Part shown: piece after piece, positions 27,101-35,272 of the stretch | Numbering within the stretch: position 1 is the stretch's first letter | How the letters are laid out: every line of letters starts with the position of its first letter | Source: Polynucleobacter sp. AP-Kolm-20A-A1 | Lineage (GTDB): Bacteria > Pseudomonadota > Gammaproteobacteria > Burkholderiales > Burkholderiaceae | Direction of reading: 5' to 3' | Assembly (NCBI RefSeq): GCF_018688315.1 | Contig: NZ_CP061315.1 | Location: 744,001 to 808,000, forward strand | Length of the DNA: 64,000 bases | Made by a program: the position numbers and the translations under genes | The notes under the pieces: generated by a model | Seen by the model: the letters and a program-made list of their open reading frames with translations, nothing else | Told to the model about the DNA's origin: nothing | Databases searched by the model: none

Positions 27101-28078
27101 ATGAAAAAAATTAAATTGCTTTTAGCATTTGCCCTAACCGGCTTGGTGAGCCTAGTTCAGGCAATTACTTTGCCTGGTCCTGTAGTCAGCGCCGATTGGT
27201 TGTCCAATAATCTATCTGATGTTCAGGTAATTGAAGTAAGAACGGATTTAGCAAGCTACCTCAGAAACCCTGAATTTGATACCGACAAAAAGACTGGTAA
27301 GAAATTCCTAGTAGAAGTAGGTGGCCATATTGCTAATTCAACACTCCTAGATTTTAAGAAAGTACGTGTTGAGCGCTCAGTGGATGGTAAGAAGATTAAG
27401 TTTCTAATTCCTGAAAAAGCAGATTTTGAGAAGTTGGTTCAATCTTTAGGTGTCAACTCTGATAAGCCGATTGTGCTCGTGCCCATTGGGCAGGATATGT
27501 CCGATATCGACGAGGCGTTAAGAACCTATTGGTCATTTAAGGTGTATGGCGAAGATCAAGTAGCTGTGTTGGATGGCGGTATTGCTGGGTGGCTTGGTGA
27601 GGGGCGTGAATATGTAACTACCAATGCTCAAAAAGCGACTGGCAATTGGTCTGCAAAAGCATATCGCAAAGAATTAATTGCCAGTTCAGATGATGTAGCT
27701 GCTTCGTCCAAAGCAGGTAAGCCACAATTATTGGATGCGCGTCAGCCTGCCCAATACTTAGGTCTTGCAAAACGTCCAGATGTGCTGACCTTTGGCCATA
27801 TTGCGGGCTCAAAAGAGTTGGCGCCTGAATTGTTAGCAAAGCCAAGCAATGGCGCATTGTATTTCTGGCAGAAAAATACTTATGACGCATTAATGGCAGC
27901 CAATGGTTTAAGTGTGAAAGGGCCAACAATTGCCTATTGCAATACTGGCCACTTAGCAGCTGGTGGTTGGTTTGTAATGTCAGAGCTAGTGGGCAATAAA
28001 TCTACTAAGTTATACGATGGCTCTTTGTATCTTTGGACTCTTGAAGGCCGCCCATTAGTCGGCGTTCCACTGAACTAA
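27101..28078 (+). CDS. Periplasmic tandem-rhodanese sulfurtransferase
   Basis: A 325-residue exported protein (signal MKKIKLLLAFALTGLVSLVQA) with two rhodanese domains. The N-terminal domain (about 28-165) lacks the catalytic cysteine and is structural. The C-terminal domain (about 195-320) has the active-site loop YCNTGHLAAG with Cys280. Thiosulfate or 3-mercaptopyruvate sulfurtransferase activity is expected from the family. A Shine-Dalgarno (GGGAGTAGAG) precedes the start. Confidence 0.87.
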   Translation: MKKIKLLLAFALTGLVSLVQAITLPGPVVSADWLSNNLSDVQVIEVRTDLASYLRNPEFDTDKKTGKKFLVEVGGHIANSTLLDFKKVRVERSVDGKKIKFLIPEKADFEKLVQSLGVNSDKPIVLVPIGQDMSDIDEALRTYWSFKVYGEDQVAVLDGGIAGWLGEGREYVTTNAQKATGNWSAKAYRKELIASSDDVAASSKAGKPQLLDARQPAQYLGLAKRPDVLTFGHIAGSKELAPELLAKPSNGALYFWQKNTYDALMAANGLSVKGPTIAYCNTGHLAAGGWFVMSELVGNKSTKLYDGSLYLWTLEGRPLVGVPLN

Positions 28079-28089
28079 GAGCGCCCATC

Positions 28090-28407
28090 ATGTCAGCACT
28101 TAGGGACAGTATCAATCTAGAGAAGATGCAGTCATCAGCAGACGATGCTTGTCGCTTGATGAAAGTGCTCTCGAATAGAGATCGTATGTTGTTGCTATGC
28201 CAGATAAGTCAGGGAGAGCTGTGCGTTGGCGAGCTCGAGGAATGTCTTGATATTCATCAGCCCACCTTATCCCAGCAGCTCACTGTTCTGAGAAATGAAG
28301 AACTGGTCCAAACCAGAAGAGATGGTAAGCAAATTTATTATTCACTTTCTAATCAGATTGCTTTGGAAGTGATGAATGTGCTTTATCAAAATTACTGCAG
28401 TAAATAA
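28090..28407 (+). CDS. ArsR-family regulator of the SqrR/BigR persulfide-sensing type
   Basis: A 105-residue winged-helix repressor. Cys37 (LLLCQI) and Cys103 (NYCSK at the end) are 66 residues apart, exactly the spacing of the sensing pair in SqrR (41/107) and BigR (42/108), where persulfides produce a tetrasulfide bridge and release DNA. Extra cysteines at 21, 45 and 52 are unusual. The DNA-reading helix is around HQPTLSQQLTVLRN. It sits inside the sulfur-transport operon, so derepression by sulfane sulfur is likely. Confidence 0.9.
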   Translation: MSALRDSINLEKMQSSADDACRLMKVLSNRDRMLLLCQISQGELCVGELEECLDIHQPTLSQQLTVLRNEELVQTRRDGKQIYYSLSNQIALEVMNVLYQNYCSK

Positions 28408-28424
28408 CCAAAAGGGGTCTTAAT

Positions 28425-28643
28425 ATGAAATGCAATGTCGGTGGTGTTGATCGTATGTTACGTATGGTGGTTGGCTTAGCGTTAATTGGTCTAGCCGTAA
28501 CCGGAACTGTTGGCGTATGGGGTTGGATTGGTGTTGTGCCTCTCACAACAGGCTTATTTAGATTTTGCCCGGCGTACCCACTCCTAGGAATCAATACTTG
28601 CGGTACTGACTCTTCATGTGGTGGCGGCGGTTGCTGTAAATAA
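28425..28643 (+). CDS. Small DUF2892 inner-membrane protein
   Basis: A 72-residue protein of the DUF2892 (YgaP-like membrane part) type. It starts MKCNVGGVDRMLRMVVGLALIG, has two membrane helices, and contains the conserved FCPAYPLLGINTC. The tail is Cys/Gly rich (CGTDSSCGGGGCCK), giving seven cysteines overall. In E. coli YgaP the same membrane region is fused to a rhodanese; here the rhodanese is a separate gene in the same operon. It is the last gene before a strong terminator. Confidence 0.85.
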   Translation: MKCNVGGVDRMLRMVVGLALIGLAVTGTVGVWGWIGVVPLTTGLFRFCPAYPLLGINTCGTDSSCGGGGCCK

Positions 28644-28654
28644 GTTGACTATAT

Positions 28655-28685
28655 AAAAAAGGGCAACCTCAGTTGCCCTTTTTTA
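28655..28685. terminator. Bidirectional rho-independent terminator
   Basis: GGGCAAC CTCA GTTGCCC stem-loop (28661-28677) flanked by A-run and T-run, between the convergent DUF2892 and prenyltransferase genes. Confidence 0.9.
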
Positions 28686-28698
28686 TGCCCAAATTTAA

Positions 28699-29598
28699 TT
28701 ACCGCCACAGTAGTCCAATGAGTAATAGAAGGGAATGCAGATGTATCGCCACTAAATTATTCAAAATAAGTTTCTTAATTCCATCTTTTCGAACCATTGC
28801 CCTTGATATTTGATTGGCGCAAAATATAAATACTGGAAGTGCAGATAAGGTAATCAACGTTTGAATTGGAATCCCATAAAAATAAATTCCAATTATTTGA
28901 AGGGTATAAGCTGCAATTGATATGCCCGTATACCAGGCACGCAATTCATGAGGGCTACTCTTGGCAGCAAGAGTTAACTTTTGTGCAAGCCGATCCGCCT
29001 CAATATCTGGGATCTGATTTATTAGTAGGATATTGGAAGCCATTAATCCATATGCAAGTCCAATCGGGATTGTCTGGTAAGCATTATTGGTTGTTTGCAT
29101 AAAGGCGAATCCGATAACCACAAGCGACCACGCAATAGCTATAGATAACTCTCCGAGAACCCCCCTAGACATCAGCTGCAGTGGTGGTGCGGAGTATGTC
29201 CATGCGGCAGTTACTCCAATGAACCCCAGCGGTATCAAGAGCCATGTAGTTTGCGAACAAATATATAAGCCAATGAAGACGCTAAGTGTGATTAGCGCAA
29301 AACCAAGCTGATATATTTCGATTGGCTTTATTAAATGGTTTTGTATAAAGCGGCTGCCGCCAGTAAATGGTGAAATTCGATTGCGATTATTTTCATCGCT
29401 ACCATTGAGGTGATCAAAGTAATCATTTATTAAATTAGCTCCAGCATGTATGCAGAGGGTCAAAGTTACAGCAAGCAGGTTGATTGCCATAGACTCTTTT
29501 CTAGAGCTTGGAATCGAAAGCCCAATAAGGCAGCCTAAAAGGGTAATTGTGAGAAATGCGGGCCGAGTTGCTAGAAATAACTTGAGGACCATACTCAT
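28699..29598 (-). CDS. UbiA-superfamily prenyltransferase (MenA-like)
   Basis: A 299-residue integral membrane protein with about eight to nine helices. The first Asp-rich motif is NLINDYFDHLNGSDEN (about residues 56-71) and the second is QIPDIEADRLAQK (about 194-206). The NLINDYFD form, the TGGSR loop and the start ATRPAFLTIT resemble MenA (dihydroxynaphthoate octaprenyltransferase) more than UbiA. No other menaquinone gene is in the window, and the group normally uses ubiquinone, so the product is unclear. It sits at the end of the modBC strand, 21 bases after modC. Confidence 0.82.
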   Translation of the reverse strand: MSMVLKLFLATRPAFLTITLLGCLIGLSIPSSRKESMAINLLAVTLTLCIHAGANLINDYFDHLNGSDENNRNRISPFTGGSRFIQNHLIKPIEIYQLGFALITLSVFIGLYICSQTTWLLIPLGFIGVTAAWTYSAPPLQLMSRGVLGELSIAIAWSLVVIGFAFMQTTNNAYQTIPIGLAYGLMASNILLINQIPDIEADRLAQKLTLAAKSSPHELRAWYTGISIAAYTLQIIGIYFYGIPIQTLITLSALPVFIFCANQISRAMVRKDGIKKLILNNLVAIHLHSLLLLIGLLWR

Positions 29599-29619
29599 GG
29601 CGATTTAGAACTATGCAGA

Positions 29620-30729
29620 TTAGTGACCAACAAATCGCCTAGGATCATTGATTGGTCGCAACGGCATGATGTGAATTTGATTGCCATCTAATTCAACATG
29701 CATTTGACTGCCAACTTCCATATTTAGTCTTTTCACTTCAGATGCGGATGCAACCCATTCAATTTTATGTGCGCTATTTTGAATTTGTAGTTGAATCACC
29801 GCAATTTGACCCAAGACACTAATCTCTACGGCAATGGCAGGAGTGCTGGTCGGGGTTGGTGCGTTATGGACACTTAAACCATCTTGCGGAATCACCCAAG
29901 CTACTTGAGCATTTGGAGGAATTTTGCCTTTATCGGTCACGGTAAAGGTTTTATCGCAGCCATCCCAAGTGAGATTGCCTGCATTAAATATTCCATGAAA
30001 TAAATTACTGATACCAACCAACTCGGCTACACGCGAGTTTCTGGGTCTTTGAAATAGCACTTGGGGTGCAGCCGTTTGCAAGCTGATGCCGTTATCAATC
30101 ACGGTAATGCGGTCGGCAAGTAAGTCGGCTTCACGTAAATCATGTGTAACCAACACTATCGGAATGTTTAAATCCTTGCGTAAATCGGCAAGAGTTTTAT
30201 ATAGACCTTGTCGCGTTGGCGCATCGACAGCGGAAAATGGTTCGTCTAACAACAAGATCTTCGGCTGTCGTGCCAATGCGCGAGCGAGTGCTACGCGTTG
30301 CTGTTGTCCGCCTGAGAGTTGGTGTGGAAAACGATGGGCAAGTTCAGCAATCCCCATGCGACCTAGCCAGTCCTTAGCAATGGCTTTACGCTCAGCCACC
30401 TTATGTGCAGAATTCTGCAAAGGGATGAGGACATTCTCAAGCGCCGATAAATGCGGGAAAAGGGCGTATTGCTGAAATAAAAATCCGCAAGAACGTTGTG
30501 CGGGAGACAGGTTTTGTATTTCTCCTGCAAGTTCGTTAGCCTCAAACCAGGTTTCACCATTGCATTCAATTTTTCCAGTCTTCGCTTGGCTGAGGCCGGC
30601 AATTGCTCTCAGGGTGCTGGTTTTGCCGCTACCAGACGGTCCTACAAGGGCATGCAATTGACCGGCTGCACATTCCAGAATGATCTGAAGTGGGTTGGGA
30701 AGGGCTTGGCTTATTTTGAGCTTAAGCAT
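29620..30729 (-). CDS. modC: Molybdate ABC transporter ATP-binding protein
   Basis: A 369-residue ABC ATPase. Walker [10 protein letters not shown] is near residue 33, the signature [15 protein letters not shown] near 142, Walker [11 protein letters not shown] near 163, and a C-terminal TOBE-type domain covers about 290-360, typical of ModC. The start overlaps the ModB stop by one base (TGATG). Sulfate or tungstate specificity cannot be excluded from sequence alone, but SoxC next door needs molybdenum. Confidence 0.87.
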   Translation of the reverse strand: MLKLKISQALPNPLQIILECAAGQLHALVGPSGSGKTSTLRAIAGLSQAKTGKIECNGETWFEANELAGEIQNLSPAQRSCGFLFQQYALFPHLSALENVLIPLQNSAHKVAERKAIAKDWLGRMGIAELAHRFPHQLSGGQQQRVALARALARQPKILLLDEPFSAVDAPTRQGLYKTLADLRKDLNIPIVLVTHDLREADLLADRITVIDNGISLQTAAPQVLFQRPRNSRVAELVGISNLFHGIFNAGNLTWDGCDKTFTVTDKGKIPPNAQVAWVIPQDGLSVHNAPTPTSTPAIAVEISVLGQIAVIQLQIQNSAHKIEWVASASEVKRLNMEVGSQMHVELDGNQIHIMPLRPINDPRRFVGH

Positions 30730-31382
30730 CAGCCTCTCCGTTGACTCTGTTGGGAGACGCTTTTGCCAAAAACACCATATGAAAGGGCAATTGCAATCAG
30801 GGATATGCCAAGTAGCAATAAGGCAAGCGCGCCGGCGCCTGAGGTATCAAAACTTTGCACTTTGTCGTAGATCGCAATCGATACCGTTTTGGTTTCCCCG
30901 GGGATCGCACCCCCAACCATGAGGATGACCCCAAATTCACCTAGGGTATGAGCAAAGGTTAGTACTGCGGCACTGGTAATACCTCTCCATGCTAGTGGAA
31001 GTTCAATTAAGCGAAAAATTTGCCAATTGGATAGGCCGCTGACTTGGGCAGCCTCAATAATTTCTGGGTTGATAGCTTCAAATGCACGCTGAATCGGCTG
31101 TATTGCAAAAGGCAGGTTGACTATGAGGGAGGCAATGAGGATTCCGGCAAAGGAAAACACCAGTGGAATGCCTAAAAAAGTCTTGCCGCCCAAGCCAACC
31201 AAAAGGTAATAGCCCAAAACTGTGGGGGGTAAAACGAGTGGCAGGGCTAGGGCAGCCTCCACCCAGGGCTTGCTTCTATTAAGGCCTAAGAGGCTATGGG
31301 CAACCCAAACTCCAAATGGAAGGATGAGGACCAGGGTCCACAGCGCAAGCTTTAGCGAAAGAAGTATTGCTTCCATATCCAT
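30729..31382 (-). CDS. modB: Molybdate ABC transporter permease
   Basis: A 217-residue permease with five membrane helices and the EAA loop QVSGLSNWQIFRLIELPLAWRGI near residues 112-134. LVLPPTVLGYYLLVGLG is a ModB hallmark. A second in-frame ATG (codon 3) is an alternative start. No modA gene for the binding protein is found beside it, and it is divergent from the sox regulator. The genes probably feed molybdenum cofactor synthesis for SoxC. Confidence 0.88.
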   Translation of the reverse strand: MDMEAILLSLKLALWTLVLILPFGVWVAHSLLGLNRSKPWVEAALALPLVLPPTVLGYYLLVGLGGKTFLGIPLVFSFAGILIASLIVNLPFAIQPIQRAFEAINPEIIEAAQVSGLSNWQIFRLIELPLAWRGITSAAVLTFAHTLGEFGVILMVGGAIPGETKTVSIAIYDKVQSFDTSGAGALALLLLGISLIAIALSYGVFGKSVSQQSQRRG

Positions 31383-31392
31383 GGTTTGATTG

Positions 31393-31426
31393 TATTGCTA
31401 AGCAATATAGGGTATCTCACTATACC
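31393..31426. promoter_or_regulatory. Two dyads in the modB/arsR divergent promoter
   Basis: TATTGCT-A-AGCAATA (31393-31407) is a perfect odd palindrome. GGTAT-N6-ATACC (31411-31426) is a second inverted repeat. They lie 10 to 45 bases ahead of modB and upstream of the ArsR gene. Candidates are a ModE-like or other regulator site; neither dyad matches the ModE consensus well. Confidence 0.4.
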
Positions 31427-31448
31427 GATTTACCTACTTAAAGGGTCA

Positions 31449-31474
31449 AATATATGCGTATACATGCATATATT
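31449..31474. promoter_or_regulatory. 9-bp inverted repeat over the ArsR start, probable autoregulatory operator
   Basis: AATATATGC (31449-31457) and GCATATATT (31466-31474) are perfectly inverted around 8 bases. The repeat covers the first candidate start codon (31454) of the ArsR gene. ArsR-family proteins bind such AT-rich dyads in their own promoters. Confidence 0.6.
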
Positions 31475-31825
31475 AAAAGGCTGATGGAATTGAAAGCAAG
31501 GGTTCAAAAGGCGACAAAAAACTTATCTCCAAAACAGATGGAGAAGGTCTTTTCTCAAGTGGCGGCCTATTTCAATGTCCTATCTGAGCCGGCACGCTTA
31601 CGCATTATGTATGCGGTCTGTAGCGGTGAAAAATCTGTTTCTGAAGTTGTTGAGATGTGTGGCACGAGTCAGGCCAATGTTTCGAGACATTTATTGGCGC
31701 TTCATAAAGCTGGAATTTTAATGAGGCGAAAAGAGGGTGTAACGGTTTATTACTCGATTGCGGATAACGCAACGGTGGAGATGTGTCAAACAGTCTGTGC
31801 AAAGATTGCAGAAGGCATTCATTAA
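31454..31825 (+). CDS. ArsR-family regulator of the sox cluster (SoxR-like)
   Basis: A winged-helix repressor of 123 residues from ATG 31454, or 113 from ATG 31484. The first has the better spaced Shine-Dalgarno (AAGGG, 8 bases), but its codons lie inside a perfect dyad. Helix-turn-helix: VVEMCGTSQANVSRHLLALHKAG (about 65-87). Cysteines are at 56, 69, 111 and 115; Cys56 matches the first SqrR sensing position, while the second would fall at 122 (Ile), so sensing chemistry may differ. It lies 35 bases ahead of soxC, consistent with thiosulfate-responsive repression of sox. Confidence 0.86.
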   Translation: MRIHAYIKRLMELKARVQKATKNLSPKQMEKVFSQVAAYFNVLSEPARLRIMYAVCSGEKSVSEVVEMCGTSQANVSRHLLALHKAGILMRRKEGVTVYYSIADNATVEMCQTVCAKIAEGIH

Positions 31826-31860
31826 GTTTTGCAGTAAATCACTTTTTAAGTAGAGGTCAA

Positions 31861-33261
31861 ATGACTAAGAAGCAAATTGAATTAAGTGCCGAGGATATCT
31901 CGGCAGTTGAAAAGCCGGCAAATAGAGCCCGCTTAGTTAAAGCGCCAGAGCACTTTATTTCTCAGGAGTTAATTGCTGACATCAACGCCAATGGCCTTGA
32001 TGAAAAACGCCGCGGCTTCTTGCGCAAAGGATTCATGTCTGCAGTTGGTGGTGCGGCAGCAGGCTTGGCTGCGCCTCTGGCCTTTGCTGCAGGTGAGGGT
32101 GACCCAGCAATTCTAGAAAAACAAGAATGGCAAACAACGCTTGGTAAGAACGTTGCCACCATGCCTTATGGCGTGCCTTCAATTTACGAGGCTAATTTAA
32201 TTCGTCGTGAGTCACCAGGTTTGACGCGTGTATCAGCAGCATCGGTTGCCTTTACACCCTTGCAAGGCTTATTTGGAACAATTACGCCAAACGGTTTGCA
32301 CTTTGAACGTCATCACCAAGGTTGGTACAACTTAAATCCTGAGACTCATCGTTTGATGGTGAACGGTATGGTGAAAAATGCTCGCGTCTTTACGATGAAC
32401 GACTTGATGCGTTTGCCTTCAGTTTCTCGTACTCACTTTATTGAGTGTGGTGCTAACACTGGTTTAGAGTGGGGCAACGTTGCCGTACCTACAGTGCAGT
32501 ACACGCATGGCATGTTATCTTGCTGCGAATTCACAGGCGTACCACTTAAAGTATTGCTTGAAGAATGCGGCGCTGACTTGAAAAAAGGTAAGTTCTTGCT
32601 TGCTGAGGGTGGTGATGGTTCCGGCATGACTCGCACCATCAACCTAGAAAGCTGCTTAGATGACACCATCGTAGCTTGGAGTATGAATGGTGAAATGCTT
32701 CGCCCCGAAAATGGATTCCCATTGCGCTTGGTAGTCCCTGGAGTGCAAGGTGTCAGCTGGGTTAAGTGGTTGCGTCGTCTTGAGGTTGGTGATATGCCTT
32801 GGAATACAAAAGATGAGGCGGTTCACTATATTGAACTGATGCCAGATGGCATGCATCGTCAATACGCATCTATTCAAGAATGTAAATCTGTGATTACCAC
32901 CCCTTCTGGCGGCCAGCAATTGCTAGATAAAGGTTTCTATAACGTCAGTGGTATGGCTTGGTCGGGTCGAGGCAAGATTAGGCGTGTAGATGTCTCATTT
33001 GATGGCGGCAACAACTGGCGTCAGGCGCGCCTGGAGACCCCGGTTCTTACTAAGTCCATTACACGTTTCAATATTGATTGGGTGTGGGATGGCTCACCTG
33101 CAATATTGCAATCTAGAGCTGTAGATGACACTGGCTATATTCAGCCTTCAATAAAAGTATTGCGTGATTTACGTGGTAATCGTTCCATTTATCACAACAA
33201 TGCAATTCAATCTTGGAAATTAGATTCAAATGGTGAGGTGAGCAATGTTCAAGTCGGTTAA
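31861..33261 (+). CDS. soxC: Sulfane dehydrogenase molybdenum subunit SoxC
   Basis: The molybdenum-cofactor subunit of Sox(CD)2, which oxidises the sulfane sulfur on SoxY in the periplasm. ATG 31861 gives 466 residues. A Tat signal (KRRGFLRKGFM, twin Arg at 50-51) is preceded by an unusually long 49-residue N-region. The molybdenum-ligating cysteine is Cys196 in HFIECGANTG. The oxidoreductase molybdopterin domain and C-terminal Mo-co dimerisation domain (SGMAWSGRGKIRRVDVSFDGG) are present. It overlaps soxD by 17 bases. Confidence 0.95.
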   Translation: MTKKQIELSAEDISAVEKPANRARLVKAPEHFISQELIADINANGLDEKRRGFLRKGFMSAVGGAAAGLAAPLAFAAGEGDPAILEKQEWQTTLGKNVATMPYGVPSIYEANLIRRESPGLTRVSAASVAFTPLQGLFGTITPNGLHFERHHQGWYNLNPETHRLMVNGMVKNARVFTMNDLMRLPSVSRTHFIECGANTGLEWGNVAVPTVQYTHGMLSCCEFTGVPLKVLLEECGADLKKGKFLLAEGGDGSGMTRTINLESCLDDTIVAWSMNGEMLRPENGFPLRLVVPGVQGVSWVKWLRRLEVGDMPWNTKDEAVHYIELMPDGMHRQYASIQECKSVITTPSGGQQLLDKGFYNVSGMAWSGRGKIRRVDVSFDGGNNWRQARLETPVLTKSITRFNIDWVWDGSPAILQSRAVDDTGYIQPSIKVLRDLRGNRSIYHNNAIQSWKLDSNGEVSNVQVG

Positions 33262-34336
33262 TTCTATTGCTCGTTTGAGTCTGCTCAGTCTTGCAGTATT
33301 GACTACCCAGATTTCATTTGCACAAAGCACGCAGGGATCTGCCAAGTTTCCAGGTATTGGTCGTAATGCCACTCCTGCAGAAGTAATGGCTTGGGATATT
33401 GACGTGCGTCCGGACTTCAAAGGTCTACCAAAGGGGTCTGGCTCTGTAGAGCAGGGTCAAGCAATTTGGGAGTCCAAATGCGCTAGCTGTCACGGTGTTT
33501 TTGGTGAATCCAATGAGATCTTTACACCGATTGCCGGCGGAACAACTACTGAAGATGTGAAGACAGGAAGAGTAGCCTCTTTGGCTGATCGTAAGCAACC
33601 TCAACGCACTACTTTGATGAAGGTTCCAACTGTTTCTACTTTGTGGGATTACATCTATCGTGCAATGCCTTGGAATGCACCAAGATCACTTACGCCGGAC
33701 AATACTTATGCGCTAGTGGCATATATTCTTAGTTTGGGTGAGATAGTCCCGGATGATTTTGTGCTTAGCGATGCAAACATTGCAGAAGTCCAGAAAAAGA
33801 TGCCAAACCGCAATGGCATGACGCGTAATCATGGCTTTTGGAGTGTTAATGGCAAGCCGGATGTTAATGGCTCTTCTTGCATGAATAACTGCGTCAAGTT
33901 TGTACAAATTGGCTCAACACTTCCAGATTTCGCAAGAAATGCACACGGCAATATTGCTGAGCAAAATCGTCAATATGGTCCATATCGTGGGTCAGATTCA
34001 ACCAAGCCACCAATTGCCAAGTTACCCGGATCAAGTGGCGAGGGATTGGCACATGCTGCAGATACCCATTCCTCTAATGCAAAAGGCCCCGCTGCTTTAT
34101 TTAAGAATGAGAACTGTTCGGCTTGTCATGCGCCAAATGCTAAGCTGGTCGGTCCTTCAATTGCTGATATTGCTGCCAAATATCAAGGGCAGAGTGGTGC
34201 TCTAGATAAATTGATGGCCAAGGTTAAAAATGGCGGCTCTGGTGTATGGGGCTCAATTCCGATGCCACCACAAGCGCAATTGTCAGATGCAGATCGTAAG
34301 GCACTAGTTGAATGGGTGCTTTCAGGGGGTAAATAA
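33245..34336 (+). CDS. soxD: Sulfane dehydrogenase dihaem cytochrome c subunit SoxD
   Basis: Periplasmic electron-accepting partner of SoxC. The 363 residues have a Sec signal (ISFAQ end) and two c-haem sites, CASCH at Cys79 and CSACH at Cys291. The N-terminal domain resembles SoxD proteins of chemolithotrophs. Its start lies inside the 3-prime end of soxC, suggesting coupled translation. Presence of SoxCD implies complete oxidation of thiosulfate to sulfate without sulfur globules. Confidence 0.95.
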   Translation: MFKSVNSIARLSLLSLAVLTTQISFAQSTQGSAKFPGIGRNATPAEVMAWDIDVRPDFKGLPKGSGSVEQGQAIWESKCASCHGVFGESNEIFTPIAGGTTTEDVKTGRVASLADRKQPQRTTLMKVPTVSTLWDYIYRAMPWNAPRSLTPDNTYALVAYILSLGEIVPDDFVLSDANIAEVQKKMPNRNGMTRNHGFWSVNGKPDVNGSSCMNNCVKFVQIGSTLPDFARNAHGNIAEQNRQYGPYRGSDSTKPPIAKLPGSSGEGLAHAADTHSSNAKGPAALFKNENCSACHAPNAKLVGPSIADIAAKYQGQSGALDKLMAKVKNGGSGVWGSIPMPPQAQLSDADRKALVEWVLSGGK

Positions 34337-34417
34337 GGGCTGCTTAGGTAATAACCAGTATGGTTTATTAGAAAGCAGATAATATATTCACAGTATGAGA
34401 TTAATAAAGGAGTTTTT

Positions 34418-34870
34418 ATGAATCAGCAGCGACGCAGTTTATTGAAATATTCAGCCGTATTTGGCTTGATGGCTTCTGCGGGTCTTATTAGCGTAGCCCA
34501 GGCTCAAGAGTGGAATAAAGCCGCTTTTGAAGGCAAGAGCCTTGACGATGTATTTAAGATCTTGGGTGCAGGCAGCCCAGAGAAGTCTGGTGCAGTTACT
34601 TTGAATGCCCCTGACATCGCCGAAAATGGTGCAGTTGTGCCGGTCGGCATTACAACCACCCTTAAAGCAGAGCAAATGGCCATCTTGGTTGAGAAAAACC
34701 CAAGCGCCTTAGCTGCTCAATTCTTCATTCCTGCTGGCACTGAGCCATTTGTTACTACACGTATCAAGATGGGTCAGACCTCCAATGTATACGCCTTGGT
34801 AAAAGCTGATGGCAAATGGAGTATGTCTGTTAAGGAAGTGAAAGTAACTTTGGGTGGTTGCGGCGGTTAA
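34418..34870 (+). CDS. soxY: Sulfur carrier protein SoxY
   Basis: The covalent carrier of Sox intermediates. It has 150 residues with a Tat signal (NQQRRSLLKYSAVFG) and the diagnostic C-terminal swinging arm VTLGGCGG, whose Cys148 binds the sulfur substrate. A good Shine-Dalgarno (AAAGGAG) precedes the ATG. It is exported folded with SoxZ. The 81-base gap after soxD could hold an internal promoter. Confidence 0.96.
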   Translation: MNQQRRSLLKYSAVFGLMASAGLISVAQAQEWNKAAFEGKSLDDVFKILGAGSPEKSGAVTLNAPDIAENGAVVPVGITTTLKAEQMAILVEKNPSALAAQFFIPAGTEPFVTTRIKMGQTSNVYALVKADGKWSMSVKEVKVTLGGCGG

Positions 34871-34926
34871 TCGCTGTTAATCAAAACCAATACTGTTAAT
34901 TAATTACTAGATTAAAAGAGGAAAAA

Positions 34927-35235
34927 ATGGCTGATCCGATGCGCGTTAGAGCTGCTGAGAGCGGTGGAGTAGTGGATGTAAAAATTTTGATGAAGCATGA
35001 TATGGAGTCTGGTCAGCGTAAAGACGCTTCAGGCAAAGTTATTCCAGCATGGTTTATTAGCACTATCAACGTCAAAGCTAATGGCAAAGATGTATTGAAT
35101 GGTCAGTTTGGTCCAGCAGTTTCAAAGGATCCATTCTTGAACTTCAAATACAAAGGCGCTAAGGGCGACAAGATTGTTGTTAGCTGGGTAGATAGCAAAG
35201 GCGACAAACGTACTGATGAAGCTACTGCTTCTTAA
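34927..35235 (+). CDS. soxZ: Sulfur carrier partner SoxZ
   Basis: Forms the heterodimeric carrier with SoxY. The 102 residues have an Ig-like beta fold and no signal peptide of their own, consistent with piggy-back Tat export on SoxY. Family sequence features include the MRVRA start, KHDMESG and the FGPAVSKDPFLNFKYKG region. The 56-base gap to soxY contains a Shine-Dalgarno (AAAGAGG). Confidence 0.94.
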   Translation: MADPMRVRAAESGGVVDVKILMKHDMESGQRKDASGKVIPAWFISTINVKANGKDVLNGQFGPAVSKDPFLNFKYKGAKGDKIVVSWVDSKGDKRTDEATAS

Positions 35236-35272
35236 TATCAATACGCATAATTAAAACTATAAAAGGGTTACC

